A DNA stretch of 64,000 nt from Pseudomonas fluvialis. GTDB taxonomy: Bacteria > Pseudomonadota > Gammaproteobacteria > Pseudomonadales > Pseudomonadaceae. The notes under the pieces were generated by a model. That model saw only the letters and a program-made list of their open reading frames with translations. It was not told the DNA's origin and searched no databases. The translations under genes and the position numbers were made by a program. Location of the stretch: contig NZ_NMQV01000022.1 of the NCBI RefSeq assembly GCF_002234375.1, positions 1 through 64,000 on the forward strand, written 5' to 3'. Below, piece after piece: positions 32,749-41,268 of this stretch; the stretch's first letter is position 1; each line of letters begins with the position of its first letter.

Positions 32749-34137
32749 ATGGATTACCTTCCGCTGTTTCACAATCTGCGCGGGCGCACCGTTTTGGTGG
32801 TCGGCGGTGGCGAAGTCGCGCTACGCAAGGCGCGTCTGCTCGCCGATGCGGGTGCCTGCCTGCGTGTGGTGGCACCCGAGGTGCGTGAGGAGCTGCAACA
32901 GTTGGCCGCCGAGAAGGGTGGTCAGGTGCTGTTGCGCGGCTACGCCGACGAAGACCTGGCGGATATCGGCCTGATCATTGCGGCGACCGATGACGAGCCG
33001 CTGAATGCGCGGATTTCCGCCCAGGCGCAGGCGTGTGGCATCCCGGTCAATGTGGTGGATGCCCCGGCGCTGTGTAGCGTGATTTTCCCGGCGATCGTCG
33101 ATCGTTCGCCGTTGATTGTCGCGGTGACCAGCGGCGGCGATGCACCGGTGCTGGCACGCCTGATCCGCGCCAAGATCGAAACCTGGATTCCCTCGACCTA
33201 TGGTCAGCTGGCCGGCCTGGCCAAGCGTTTCCGTCAGCAGGTCAAGGCGCTGTTCCCCGATGTGCAGCAGCGTCGCATGTTCTGGGAAGATGTGTTCCAG
33301 GGGCCGATTGCCGAGAGTGTGTTTGCCGGCAAGCAGCAAGAAGCGGAACGCCTGCTGGCCGAACGCGTGGCCGGTGCCACGGCGCAGCAGGTCGGTGAGG
33401 TCTACCTGGTGGGCGCTGGCCCGGGCGACCCCGACTTGCTGACCTTCCGCGCCCTGCGCCTGATGCAGCAGGCTGACGTGGTGCTTTACGACCGCCTGGT
33501 GGCACCGCCGATCATCGAGCTATGCCGACGCGATGCCGAGCGTATCTATGTCGGCAAGCAACGTTCCGATCACACCCTGCCGCAGCAGCAGATCAACCAG
33601 TTGCTGGTCGAGCTGGCCCGCGAGGGTAAGCGCGTGTTGCGCCTGAAAGGCGGCGACCCGTTCATTTTCGGGCGGGGTGGTGAAGAAATCGAAGAGCTGG
33701 CGGCACAGGGTATTCCCTTCCAAGTGGTGCCGGGGATTACCGCGGCTTCTGGCTGCGCGGCCTATGCCGGTATTCCGCTGACCCACCGTGATCATGCGCA
33801 ATCGGTGCGTTTCGTTACCGGGCACCTCAAGGAAGGGCATTGCGACCTGCCCTGGGCAGAACTGGTCGCACCCGGTCAGACGCTGGTGTTCTACATGGGG
33901 CTGGTGGCCCTGGAGCAGATTTGCAGCCAGTTGATCGCCCATGGCCGTGCCGCCGATACGCCGGTGGCGCTGGTGCAGCAAGGCACTACGGCCGAGCAGC
34001 GCGTCTATAGCGGTACATTGGCCGACTTGCCGCAGCGTTTGCAGGGTCAGCCGGTGAAGGCGCCTACCCTGGTGATCGTCGGTGAGGTGGTTAGCCTGCG
34101 CGACAAGCTGGCCTGGTTCGAAGGTGCCGATGGCTGA
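32749..34137 (+). CDS. cysG: Sirohaem synthase
   Basis: Encodes 462 residues and combines all steps from uroporphyrinogen III to sirohaem. The N-terminal NAD-dependent dehydrogenase/ferrochelatase begins [28 protein letters not shown]. The C-terminal SAM uroporphyrinogen methyltransferase begins [15 protein letters not shown], near residue 218, and contains [15 protein letters not shown] and the YMG motif FYMGL. Sirohaem is needed by sulfite and nitrite reductases, linking the gene to cysB in this window. Confidence 0.97.
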   Translation: MDYLPLFHNLRGRTVLVVGGGEVALRKARLLADAGACLRVVAPEVREELQQLAAEKGGQVLLRGYADEDLADIGLIIAATDDEPLNARISAQAQACGIPVNVVDAPALCSVIFPAIVDRSPLIVAVTSGGDAPVLARLIRAKIETWIPSTYGQLAGLAKRFRQQVKALFPDVQQRRMFWEDVFQGPIAESVFAGKQQEAERLLAERVAGATAQQVGEVYLVGAGPGDPDLLTFRALRLMQQADVVLYDRLVAPPIIELCRRDAERIYVGKQRSDHTLPQQQINQLLVELAREGKRVLRLKGGDPFIFGRGGEEIEELAAQGIPFQVVPGITAASGCAAYAGIPLTHRDHAQSVRFVTGHLKEGHCDLPWAELVAPGQTLVFYMGLVALEQICSQLIAHGRAADTPVALVQQGTTAEQRVYSGTLADLPQRLQGQPVKAPTLVIVGEVVSLRDKLAWFEGADG

Positions 34138-34173
34138 AAAAAACCGGCAGCGCTGGGTTATTCAGCCGTCTGG

Positions 34174-34200
34174 GCGCCCCGCAAGGTACAGGCGGGGCGC
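34174..34200. terminator. Hairpin between convergent cysG and ybiB
   Basis: GCGCCCCGC and GCGGGGCGC around a 9-base loop. Very GC-rich but without a U tract. Confidence 0.55.
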
Positions 34201-34213
34201 ATTGCTGCGTGGG

Positions 34214-35191
34214 TTAGCGCGGGCGTTGCTGCCATAGCTCGGCGGCACGTTGCAGCGCCTCTTCACGTTGCATGCCGAGACCACGCAGGGCCAGCGCCAT
34301 GCTGCCGAGCACCGCTTGCTCGCCGTAGTCATTGTGCTGTTCACCCCGCCAGAAACTAACTAACTGGCTGACCTCCAGGTGTGCGGGCTTGACATGCCGC
34401 TGGCTGGCCATGGCCGGCCACTGCTCATCCCAGGCCAGACCGTCGGTGGTGCCGAACAGCTGGCAGGGGCTGTCCGGGTTCACTTCGATCTCGCCGCCTT
34501 CGCCCTTGATCACCAGTGCACAATCGCCAAGCAGGCGGCTGGCCTCGCGGTGGCTCTCCTGGTAACCCGGATGAAAGATGCTTTGCAGGCCACAGCGTGC
34601 GCCCAGCGGGTTGATCAACCGGGCCAGCGAGTGAATCGGCGAGCGCAGGCCGAGAATATTGCGCAAGTCGATCATCTGCTGCAGCGGTGCACACCAGTCG
34701 CCCAGCGGCATGAAGGCCGGCTGGCGGTTGTCCAGCGCCTGCGCTACGGCCTGCCAGTCATGGCACAGGGGAATTTCCAGCAGTTCCAGCAGCTGTTCGC
34801 TGTACAGGCGTCCGGCGGTATGCATGCCGCCACCGTGCATGAACAGGCGCACGCCACCGGCCGCCAGGGCCTTGGCGGCCAGCAGGTACCAGGGCAGGTG
34901 GCGTTTCTTGCCGGCATAGCTGGGCCAGTCGATGTCCACCTGCAGGTCGGGTACGTTCAGGCTGGCGCGCACCGCTTCGGTAAAGCCGGCGAGTTCCGCC
35001 GGGCTTTCTTCCTTGTGGCGCAGCAGCATGAGAAAGGCGCCCAGCTGGCTGTCCAGCGCCTGCCCGCTGAGCAGCAGGTGCATCGCCTCACGGGCTTCCT
35101 CGCGGGTCAGGTCGCGGGCGCCTTGCTTGCCCTTGCCGAGAATGCGCACGAAGGGGGCGAAGGGATGTTCCACCGGCATGGCAGGTTTCAT
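34214..35191 (-). CDS. ybiB: YbiB/TrpD2-like glycosyltransferase-fold protein
   Basis: Encodes 325 residues resembling YbiB (TrpD2), a relative of anthranilate phosphoribosyltransferase with a family-3 N-terminal helical domain (LTREEAREAMHLLLSG...SQLGAFLMLLRHKEE). The family motif FMHGGGMHTAGR replaces the phosphoribosyl-binding loop, and IKGEGGEIEVNPDSPCQLFG follows. TrpD2 proteins bind nucleic acids rather than anthranilate and have been linked to DNA stress. The start overlaps the tusE stop by 4 bases, so it is the last gene of the tus operon. Confidence 0.85.
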   Translation of the reverse strand: MKPAMPVEHPFAPFVRILGKGKQGARDLTREEAREAMHLLLSGQALDSQLGAFLMLLRHKEESPAELAGFTEAVRASLNVPDLQVDIDWPSYAGKKRHLPWYLLAAKALAAGGVRLFMHGGGMHTAGRLYSEQLLELLEIPLCHDWQAVAQALDNRQPAFMPLGDWCAPLQQMIDLRNILGLRSPIHSLARLINPLGARCGLQSIFHPGYQESHREASRLLGDCALVIKGEGGEIEVNPDSPCQLFGTTDGLAWDEQWPAMASQRHVKPAHLEVSQLVSFWRGEQHNDYGEQAVLGSMALALRGLGMQREEALQRAAELWQQRPR

Positions 35192-35502
35192 AGGCAGTTA
35201 CTCGGTTTGGGCAGGCCGGCCAGCTTGGCGGCCAGTTTGGCGGGCGTGCCCTTGAACAGGCGGTTGAGATACAGGCTGTTGCCTTTGTCCGGGCCCAGCT
35301 GCTGGGCCACGTAGCGCACCAGCGCACGGTTGGCCGGCGACAGTTGAAACTGGGCGTAGAAGGCCCGCAGCAGATTGAGGATTTCCCAATGCGCCTCACT
35401 GAGCTGGAGGTCTTCGCGGGCGGCCAGTTGTTCGGCGACGGTGCACGACCAGTCGTCCAGATTGCACAGGTAACCGTCCTGATCCAGCGGCGGCATGCTC
35501 AT
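35188..35502 (-). CDS. tusE: Sulfurtransferase TusE (DsrC-like)
   Basis: Encodes 104 residues. TusE accepts persulfide sulfur from TusBCD and passes it to MnmA for 2-thiouridine in tRNA. The DsrC fold is recognisable from LDQDGYL.NLDDW, LSEAHWEILNLLRAFY and the C-terminal KPSNCL, in which the penultimate Cys103 is the sulfur carrier. ATG at 35502 overlaps the tusB stop; ATG at 35496 is an alternative. Confidence 0.95.
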   Translation of the reverse strand: MSMPPLDQDGYLCNLDDWSCTVAEQLAAREDLQLSEAHWEILNLLRAFYAQFQLSPANRALVRYVAQQLGPDKGNSLYLNRLFKGTPAKLAAKLAGLPKPSNCL

Positions 35503-35801
35503 AACCAGCTGTTGCTCCGCGCATAGTCGAGGGTCAGCGCCACGAAGGCCGGGTAGTCGACCACCTGCAGACGGGCCGGCCAGTCGTGCAGGCCGCGTGC
35601 GTCGAGGTCTTCCTGCAACGCGTAGAGGGCGATCTGTTCCGGCATCAGCTCGAGGGCCTGGCGGGGCGCGCAGTCGGGGTTGAGGGCGTATACCGCATCG
35701 CCACACAGCAACAGGCCGTCACCTGGGCTGAGCAGGCGCAGGCAACTGGCCAGGCGCTGGTCGGCAAACGGCGAAGTACTGAGGATATGCAAGGTCGTCA
35801 C
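35499..35801 (-). CDS. tusB: Sulfur relay protein TusB/DsrH
   Basis: Encodes 100 residues, the usual size. TusB is a structural partner in the TusBCD hexamer; the family is recognised by MTTLHILSTSPF, GDGLLLCGDAVYA and position between tusC and tusE. It overlaps both neighbours by about 4 bases. Confidence 0.92.
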   Translation of the reverse strand: MTTLHILSTSPFADQRLASCLRLLSPGDGLLLCGDAVYALNPDCAPRQALELMPEQIALYALQEDLDARGLHDWPARLQVVDYPAFVALTLDYARSNSWL

Positions 35802-36157
35802 AGGGTCACCAGCAGGTCATGGCTCGCCAACAGCTGGCGTACCTCGTCGTCATCCAGTCGCTGTACCGGCAGGCCGAGTTCAGCGTGTTGCAGACCGCGC
35901 TCGGTGAGGCTGCGCTGGCTGGCATACAACTGCTCGATGCCGAACAGCGGCAAGGCCTGCAGGTTGGCGCCGAGGTCTTTTTGCTGAAGCTGCTGCGGCT
36001 GCTGGCCGCTGGTCAGTTGCAGCACGCCGTCATCGAGAAATAGCAGGCTAAGCGGCAGGTCGAACGCTCCGCCAGCCAGTGCCAGGTCGAGCGCCTCGCG
36101 CGCGGCGGGGCCAGCCCAGGGCGCCTGGCGGCTGATCAGTAGCATGGAACGGGCCAT
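35798..36157 (-). CDS. tusC: Sulfur relay protein TusC/DsrF
   Basis: Encodes 119 residues. The fold is the DsrEFH type: SMLLISRQAPWAG..AREALDLALAGGAFDLPLSLLFLDDGVLQL, then a LYASQRSLTERGL helix. In DsrF/TusC the active Cys of the TusD type is not retained, as here. It overlaps tusD by one base and tusB by 4. Confidence 0.93.
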   Translation of the reverse strand: MARSMLLISRQAPWAGPAAREALDLALAGGAFDLPLSLLFLDDGVLQLTSGQQPQQLQQKDLGANLQALPLFGIEQLYASQRSLTERGLQHAELGLPVQRLDDDEVRQLLASHDLLVTL

Positions 36158-36549
36158 CAGTCGCCTCCAAAACAGACCAGGCGGTCGGCCTGCTGCGCCG
36201 CTTCATGCAGCTGGCCCAAACCGGACAGGCAATAGCCGGATGCCAGCGTGGCAGCCGGGCGCCCATAGCGCTGGGCTTCCTGGCTGTCCAGCAAACCGCG
36301 GCGCAGCGCGGCGGCAATGCACACCACGGCATCCAGCTGGTGGCGTTCGATGAACTCGCGCCAGGCGGCCGGCAGGTCGAATTCGTCCTGGGCCTGCACC
36401 TGGCTGTTATTGGCGATGCTCACGGCATCCTGATAGAAAAACAGCCGGTTGATCTGGTGGCCGCCGGCCAGTGCCGCCTCGGCAAAGCGCAGGGCACGCC
36501 GGGCGCTGGGCTGGTGGCTGGCAGCAAAAAGGGCTATCACGAACTGCAT
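36157..36549 (-). CDS. tusD: Sulfurtransferase TusD/DsrE
   Basis: Encodes 130 residues. TusD receives sulfur from TusA on an active cysteine, here in DAVVCIAAALRRG. The rest fits DsrE: QFVIALFAASHQPSARRALRFAEAAL and INRLFFYQDAV. ATG at 36549 is preferred over an upstream in-frame start that lacks support. It is the first gene of the coupled tusDCBE-ybiB operon. Confidence 0.94.
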   Translation of the reverse strand: MQFVIALFAASHQPSARRALRFAEAALAGGHQINRLFFYQDAVSIANNSQVQAQDEFDLPAAWREFIERHQLDAVVCIAAALRRGLLDSQEAQRYGRPAATLASGYCLSGLGQLHEAAQQADRLVCFGGD

Positions 36550-36597
36550 GGTGGCTCCCGCGAAATCAGCTGGCAATCATACCCAGACAGGCATGAA

Positions 36598-36628
36598 AAA
36601 GCCCGCGCTGCAGGGCAGGGCGGGCTTT
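36598..36628 (-). terminator. Terminator after the YccA-like gene
   Basis: On the minus strand AAAGCCCGC and GCGGGCTTT enclose a 13-base loop and are followed by a T-rich run. It separates the YccA-like gene from tusD. Confidence 0.85.
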
Positions 36629-36644
36629 GCCAGCGGTGGGCTGA

Positions 36645-37313
36645 TCAGTCGTCGCCACCGGCCAGGCCGACCAGTTGCAGCAGGCTGACGAACAGGTTGT
36701 AGATCGATACATACAGGCTGATGGTGGCCATGATGTAGTTGCGCTCGCCGCCGTGGATGATCGCGCTGGTCTGGTAGAGGATGCACACCGAGGAAAACAG
36801 CACGAAGCCGGCGCTGATGGCCAGTTGCAGACCGCTGATCTGGAAGAAGAAGCTGGCCACCACGGCACCCAGCAGGACAAAGAAACCCGCGGTGATGAAG
36901 CCGGAGAGGAAGCTCATGTCCTTGCGGGTGGTCAGTACGTAGGCCGACAGACTGCAGAATACCAGGGCAGTCATGGCAAATGCCGCGCTGATCACTTCGC
37001 CGCCGTTGGCCATGCCCAGGTAGCGGTTGAGGATCGGGCCGAGGGTGTAGCCCATGAAGCCGGTCAGGGCGAAGGTGGACAGCAGGCCCCAGGCCGAATC
37101 ACGCAGCTTGACGGTGAGGAAGAACAAGCCATAGAAGCCGATCAACACCACGAAGATGCTCGGATAGGCGACCTGCATTTGCTGGGCGATGAACGCCACC
37201 AGGCCGCTGAAAGCCAGGGTCATGGCCAGCAGGGCATAGGTGTTGCGCAGCACACGGCTGACATCCTGTTGTTCGACCAGTGCCTGGTCGAGAGTAAATT
37301 CGCGTTCTTGCAT
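36645..37313 (-). CDS. Bax inhibitor-1/YccA family membrane protein
   Basis: Encodes 222 residues with seven predicted membrane helices. E. coli YccA modulates the FtsH-HflKC protease and, as here, lies beside tus genes. Marks are the N-terminal cytoplasmic [40 protein letters not shown] and the C-terminal [21 protein letters not shown] at 37313 gives the normal length. It is divergent from tRNA-Ser. The identity as family member is firm; the biochemical role (pH-dependent Ca leak or protease regulator) is not established. Confidence 0.93.
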   Translation of the reverse strand: MQEREFTLDQALVEQQDVSRVLRNTYALLAMTLAFSGLVAFIAQQMQVAYPSIFVVLIGFYGLFFLTVKLRDSAWGLLSTFALTGFMGYTLGPILNRYLGMANGGEVISAAFAMTALVFCSLSAYVLTTRKDMSFLSGFITAGFFVLLGAVVASFFFQISGLQLAISAGFVLFSSVCILYQTSAIIHGGERNYIMATISLYVSIYNLFVSLLQLVGLAGGDD

Positions 37314-37523
37314 GGTGGGCATCTCCTTGTCAGTGCTCAGGCCTGGCGGCCGGGCAGGGGCCGGCGGCAAGGGTTGCAGCGATCATAGCAAAGCCTGCTG
37401 ACAGGCCAATGCCGAGTGTTTGTCGATGTGTTGCATATCGCGCTCAGTCAAGCCTTTGCCGCGCCACAAGTTTGCGGTAGGATTGCGCCCCGTTCGCGAC
37501 AGCGTCGCAACGACCTACCTATT

Positions 37524-37611
37524 GGAAGCGTGGCCGAGTGGTTTAAGGCAGCGGTCTTGAAAACCGCCGACGGGCAACTGTCCTAGAGTTCGAATCTCTA
37601 CGCTTCCGCCA
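37524..37611 (+). tRNA. tRNA-Ser(UGA)
   Basis: An 88-nt class II tRNA with encoded CCA. The acceptor stem GGAAGCG pairs with CGCTTCC, discriminator G. The anticodon stem GCGGT/ACCGC holds loop CTTGAAA with anticodon TGA at 37558-37560, reading UCA and relatives. A long variable arm and GTTCGAATC T-loop are present. It closely resembles the E. coli serine UGA tRNA. serS is nearby in the window. Confidence 0.97.
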
Positions 37612-37616
37612 TTTAC

Positions 37617-37646
37617 AAAAAAGCCCTGCACATGCAGGGCTTTTTT
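37617..37646. terminator. Bidirectional terminator after tRNA-Ser
   Basis: A6-GCCCTGCA, CA loop, TGCAGGGC-T6. Serves the tRNA and the convergent sensor-kinase operon. Confidence 0.93.
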
Positions 37647-37668
37647 ATTCAGTGCTGTTTTTCGCAAG

Positions 37669-39087
37669 TCAGGCAGGCTGGCGCGGCAAGCTGACACGGA
37701 CTTGCAAGCCACCCAGCGGGGAGTCGAGCAGTGCGATGTCGGCGCCGTGCAGTTCGGCGATTCGCGCGACAATCGACAGGCCCAGGCCGGCCCCTTGTCC
37801 TGTACCGAGGCGGAAGAAACGCTCAAACAGTTGCGCGCGGCTTTCGGCGGGAATTCCCGGCCCGCTGTCGGCCACCTCCAGAATCAGGCGGTCTTCAAGG
37901 GCCTGCAGGCGGACCATGATCTGTCCGTCGGCGGGTGTGTACTGCAGGGCATTGCCCACCAGGTTTTGCAGCAATATCGCCAGGCTGGCGACATCTGCAT
38001 AAAGCTGCATGTCGGCCTGCTCGTCAGCTTCCAGTGACAGTTCCTGGCCTTGCGAGAGGGCCAGGGGGATGAGCTCGGCGAGTGTTTCCCGGGTCAGGGT
38101 CAGCAGGTTGCACGGTGCCGCATGATGTTGCTGGGCGTTGGGTTCCAGGCGCGCCAGGGTGAGCAGTTGCGAGACGATCCGCGTAGCGCGGTCTACGCCA
38201 TGCAGCAACTGGTCCAGCGCTTCATCGCGCACGTTGCTGCTGGTGGCTTGCAAGGCGTTCTGTGCGTGGATGCGCAAGACCGCCAGGGGCGTGCGTAGCT
38301 CATGAGCCGCATCGGCGATGAAGCGTTTTTCCCGGTCTAGCAACTGATTGACCTGCAGCAGCAGGCGGTTGAGCGAGGCCGCGACCGGCTCCAGTTCCAG
38401 GGGCAGCGGCGGCAGGCGCAGCGGTGCCAGGTTGTCAGGATCACGCTGCTTGAGCAGGCGTGCCATGTCGGCCAGTGGGCGCAGTCCCCAGCCGACCGCC
38501 AGCCAGATCAATAGGGCCAGCAGCGGCAAGCCCAGCAAGTCAGGAAGCAGACTGCGCCGGGCAATCTTGCTGACCAGCTCGCCACGCACATCCTCCCGTT
38601 CACTGACCAGAATCCACAGGTCGTCAACGGCGTCGTGCAACACGAACAGGCGCCAGCCCCGGCCATCCAGCATGACATTGTGATAGCCGTCAGCCAGGGA
38701 CGTGGCGTGCCTAGCCTGGCCGGCACGGCGCAGTGCTGACAGGGCGCCGGCAGGGGCGCCGGCAGATTGCAGCAGCGTACCGGCGCTGAGGCTGACTACC
38801 TGAAAGCCCAGCTTGCTTTCGTAATCGTGCCCGGGCATGTCGTGGCGACGCTGCGTATGCACGGCCTGGTCGAGTGCCGCCTGCAGCGCCTGGCGGGTGG
38901 GCTGATCCATGTCGTGGCCTACCAGGCCTTGCACCAGGCGTGCGCTTTGCGCCAGCTGTGCATCAAACAGTTCCTCGATCTCATGCTGGGCGTCCTGGTA
39001 GCTGCGCCAGGACATCAGCCCCAGAGAGATCAGCAGGATGCTCAGCAGCAGGGCCAGGGTACGCTGGCGTATGGAGCGCATCAGCAT
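37669..39087 (-). CDS. Sensor histidine kinase (QseC/PmrB-like), system 1
   Basis: Encodes 472 residues. Membrane helices at about 10-26 and 183-202 flank a 155-residue periplasmic sensor. A HAMP linker follows, then the H-box FIADAAHELRTPLAV with phospho-acceptor His262, N-box NLVGNALQYTP, and G-boxes DSGPGIP and GAGLGLSIV. The start overlaps the response-regulator stop (ATG 39087 or 39081). Signal unknown. It is the last gene of the operon that begins with the thermostable-hemolysin gene at 44052, with short spacings throughout. Confidence 0.92.
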   Translation of the reverse strand: MLMRSIRQRTLALLLSILLISLGLMSWRSYQDAQHEIEELFDAQLAQSARLVQGLVGHDMDQPTRQALQAALDQAVHTQRRHDMPGHDYESKLGFQVVSLSAGTLLQSAGAPAGALSALRRAGQARHATSLADGYHNVMLDGRGWRLFVLHDAVDDLWILVSEREDVRGELVSKIARRSLLPDLLGLPLLALLIWLAVGWGLRPLADMARLLKQRDPDNLAPLRLPPLPLELEPVAASLNRLLLQVNQLLDREKRFIADAAHELRTPLAVLRIHAQNALQATSSNVRDEALDQLLHGVDRATRIVSQLLTLARLEPNAQQHHAAPCNLLTLTRETLAELIPLALSQGQELSLEADEQADMQLYADVASLAILLQNLVGNALQYTPADGQIMVRLQALEDRLILEVADSGPGIPAESRAQLFERFFRLGTGQGAGLGLSIVARIAELHGADIALLDSPLGGLQVRVSLPRQPA

Positions 39088-39740
39088 TTGTCCACCAGAT
39101 AGCCGACACCGCGCACCGTGCGAATCAGCTCGGGGAAGAACTTCTTGCGCAGATGGTGGATGTGCACTTCGAGGGCATTGCTTTCGACTTCTTCTTCCCA
39201 GCCATAGAGCGCCTGTTGCAGGCGGTCACGGGTCATGACCCGCCCGGGCTGGGCAAGCAACTCGTGGAGCAGGGCAAACTCCTTGCGGGGCAGGGGGACA
39301 GGGGTGCCCTGGTAGCTAACCTGCTGGTTGGCCGGATCAAGCACGATACCGCGGTATTCTAGGGTGGGTTCGGGTCGATTGAAGCGCCGCCTGAGCAAGG
39401 CACGCAGGCGCGCCTTGAGTTCGTCGACATCGAACGGCTTGACCAGATAATCGTCCGCTCCGGCATCCAGCCCGGCAATGCGGTCTGTGGTGGCATCGCG
39501 GGCGGTCAGTACCAGAACAGGTACGGCATTGGCAGCGGCGCGCAGGCGCTTGAGCACTTCCAGACCATCCAGTCTGGGCAGGCCGAGGTCGAGAATGGCC
39601 AGGTCGAAGCTCTCATGGCTGAGTGCATGCAGGGCACTGGCGCCATCCTGCAGCCAGTCAACCGTATAGCCTTCAGGCTTGAGTGCGGTACGGATGCCTT
39701 CGCCCAGCGGGCGATCATCCTCAACCAGCAAAATGCGCAT
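39081..39740 (-). CDS. OmpR-family response regulator, system 1
   Basis: Encodes 219 residues. The receiver domain has the acidic pair E-D-D at 7-9, phospho-acceptor Asp51 (ILDLGLPRLDG), the Thr/Lys switch LTARDA and VKPF. The winged-helix domain ends RTVRGVGYLVD. It resembles the QseB/PmrA group, whose members bind TTAA-type direct repeats; a matching box lies at 44099-44115. It follows the TPR gene by 42 bases and overlaps its kinase gene. Confidence 0.93.
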   Translation of the reverse strand: MRILLVEDDRPLGEGIRTALKPEGYTVDWLQDGASALHALSHESFDLAILDLGLPRLDGLEVLKRLRAAANAVPVLVLTARDATTDRIAGLDAGADDYLVKPFDVDELKARLRALLRRRFNRPEPTLEYRGIVLDPANQQVSYQGTPVPLPRKEFALLHELLAQPGRVMTRDRLQQALYGWEEEVESNALEVHIHHLRKKFFPELIRTVRGVGYLVDKC

Positions 39741-39782
39741 AGGTGACCTCGTGGCCTGTCTGGCCGCCGTAACAGGCGGCGG

Positions 39783-40433
39783 TTATTTCATTTTTTCCTG
39801 GACTTGTGCAAGCAGCGCGCGTGCTTCGGCACGGCGTCCGGCATCAGCCAGCTGCCGTCCTGGTCGGTCGGCGGCTGCCAGTGCCTTGCTCAGTGCAGCG
39901 TGGGCTGCTGCGTAGCGCTTCTGGCGCAGCAGGAAGTCACCGTAAAAATAGTTGGGATCCAGCCCTTGGGGATTGATGCGCAGCGCATGCTGGAACAGTT
40001 CGGCAGCACGTTGCTCATCACCAAAGCCAATCGGCCAGCCCGGCACCTGGTAGTACAGGCTGGCCAGACTGGTATAGGCCGAACCCTGCAGTGCCTGGTC
40101 ATCTTCCTGCAGCGCTTGCTCCAGTTCCCCCTTGGCCTGTTTGACCAGGCTCAGCGCACCCAGCCCACCCTTGGCCCCGGCCCAGGTGCTCAGCACGATG
40201 GCATGCCAGATGCGCAGTTCAGTGGCCGCGGGGCTGGCCTGCAGCGCACGTTCAGTGTCGCTTGCCAGCCGGGCAAACGCCTGCTCACGTTGCGCGGCCG
40301 GCAACTGGTAGTTGATCTCTGCCCAGCGCGTCTGGATCTGTTGCAGTTGTGCCTGTTGCTCTGCGCTTAGAGCGAAAACGGGCAGGGTAAGCAGCGCGAG
40401 CAGCAGGCCGCTCAGTAAACGGAGGCTTTTCAT
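39783..40433 (-). CDS. Exported TPR-repeat protein
   Basis: Encodes 216 residues with a signal peptide (1-22, ending VFA). The mature part is helical, with TPR-like repeats at about 55-80, 98-120, 130-150 and 155-180 (e.g. AAELFQHALRINPQGLDPNYFYGDFLLRQKRYAAAHAALSKAL). The DPNYFYGDFL segment recalls the TRAP-transporter-associated TatT family. It is probably a periplasmic scaffold. Position between the SDR gene and the regulator genes, 35 and 42 bases away, suggests it belongs to the same operon. Confidence 0.78.
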   Translation of the reverse strand: MKSLRLLSGLLLALLTLPVFALSAEQQAQLQQIQTRWAEINYQLPAAQREQAFARLASDTERALQASPAATELRIWHAIVLSTWAGAKGGLGALSLVKQAKGELEQALQEDDQALQGSAYTSLASLYYQVPGWPIGFGDEQRAAELFQHALRINPQGLDPNYFYGDFLLRQKRYAAAHAALSKALAAADRPGRQLADAGRRAEARALLAQVQEKMK

Positions 40434-40468
40434 CGGTTTCTCCTCGGTAAGACAGGATTGGGGCGGAT

Positions 40469-41257
40469 TCAGGTGCGGCCCGCAAAGCGTTTGATGGTCA
40501 TCAGTTGGCCGCGCACGGCCTTGTCAACCAGCCTCGGCAACAGGCTGTTGAGGCGCACGAAGAGTTTTTCCGGCCAGCCCAGGTAGCGTTCAGGCTGTTC
40601 ATGAATGATCGCCTGGCAGATCTGTCGGGCGACCTGCTGGGGCTCATCCATGCTGACCTGCAAGGCTTCATTCATGGCCTGTACCCGGGCACTGTTCATG
40701 GTTGTGCGTGTGGCGCGTGGCGCCAGGTAGAGGACCCTGACAGGGCTGTCCGCGAGTTCACGACGCAAGGCTTCAGAAAAACCGCGCAAGGCGAACTTGC
40801 TGGCGCAATAGGTGCTAAACCCGGCGTGGCCGATGGAGCCAAAAATGGAGCCCAGGTTGACGATCAGCGCCTGCGGCTGGGCCTGCAGCAGCGGTAACAG
40901 TTGCCGGGTCAGTTGCAAGGGAGCGCTGACATTGAGCGTAATCAAGCGATCGATGGCCTGTTCATCCTGCTCGGCAAAGAGGCAGAACTGGTTGATCCCG
41001 GCGGCATTGATCAGGCAGTTGAGGGGGGCAAACGCCCGGGCGGCATGCACCACCTGGGCACGGCCGTCAGCCTGCGACAGATCGGCACAGACCAGGCTGA
41101 TCTGCGTGGGAAAGCGTTGCTGCAAGGCCTCCAGTGCGGCCTGGTCGCGACCTGTCAGGAGGAGCTGGGCGCCGCCGGCGCAGAGTTGCTCGACCAGCGC
41201 CTGGCCAATCCCGCCACTGGCTCCGCTGATCAGGGCACGACACGCTGTGAGTTGCAT
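40469..41257 (-). CDS. Short-chain dehydrogenase/reductase
   Basis: Encodes 262 residues. Classical SDR features: cofactor loop GASGGIG at 12-18, NAAG at 84-87, Ser137, and the catalytic YCASK with Tyr150 and Lys154. The C-terminal extension after 190 (EQPERYLGWPEKLFVRLNSLLPRLVDKAV) is seen in SDRs acting on fatty acyl or lipid substrates. It lies 11 bases from the diiron-protein gene. Probable role: reduction or oxidation of a carbonyl/hydroxyl in the product of the ligase/diiron pathway (inference). Confidence 0.88.
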   Translation of the reverse strand: MQLTACRALISGASGGIGQALVEQLCAGGAQLLLTGRDQAALEALQQRFPTQISLVCADLSQADGRAQVVHAARAFAPLNCLINAAGINQFCLFAEQDEQAIDRLITLNVSAPLQLTRQLLPLLQAQPQALIVNLGSIFGSIGHAGFSTYCASKFALRGFSEALRRELADSPVRVLYLAPRATRTTMNSARVQAMNEALQVSMDEPQQVARQICQAIIHEQPERYLGWPEKLFVRLNSLLPRLVDKAVRGQLMTIKRFAGRT

Positions 41258-41268
41258 GGCGTGGCTCC

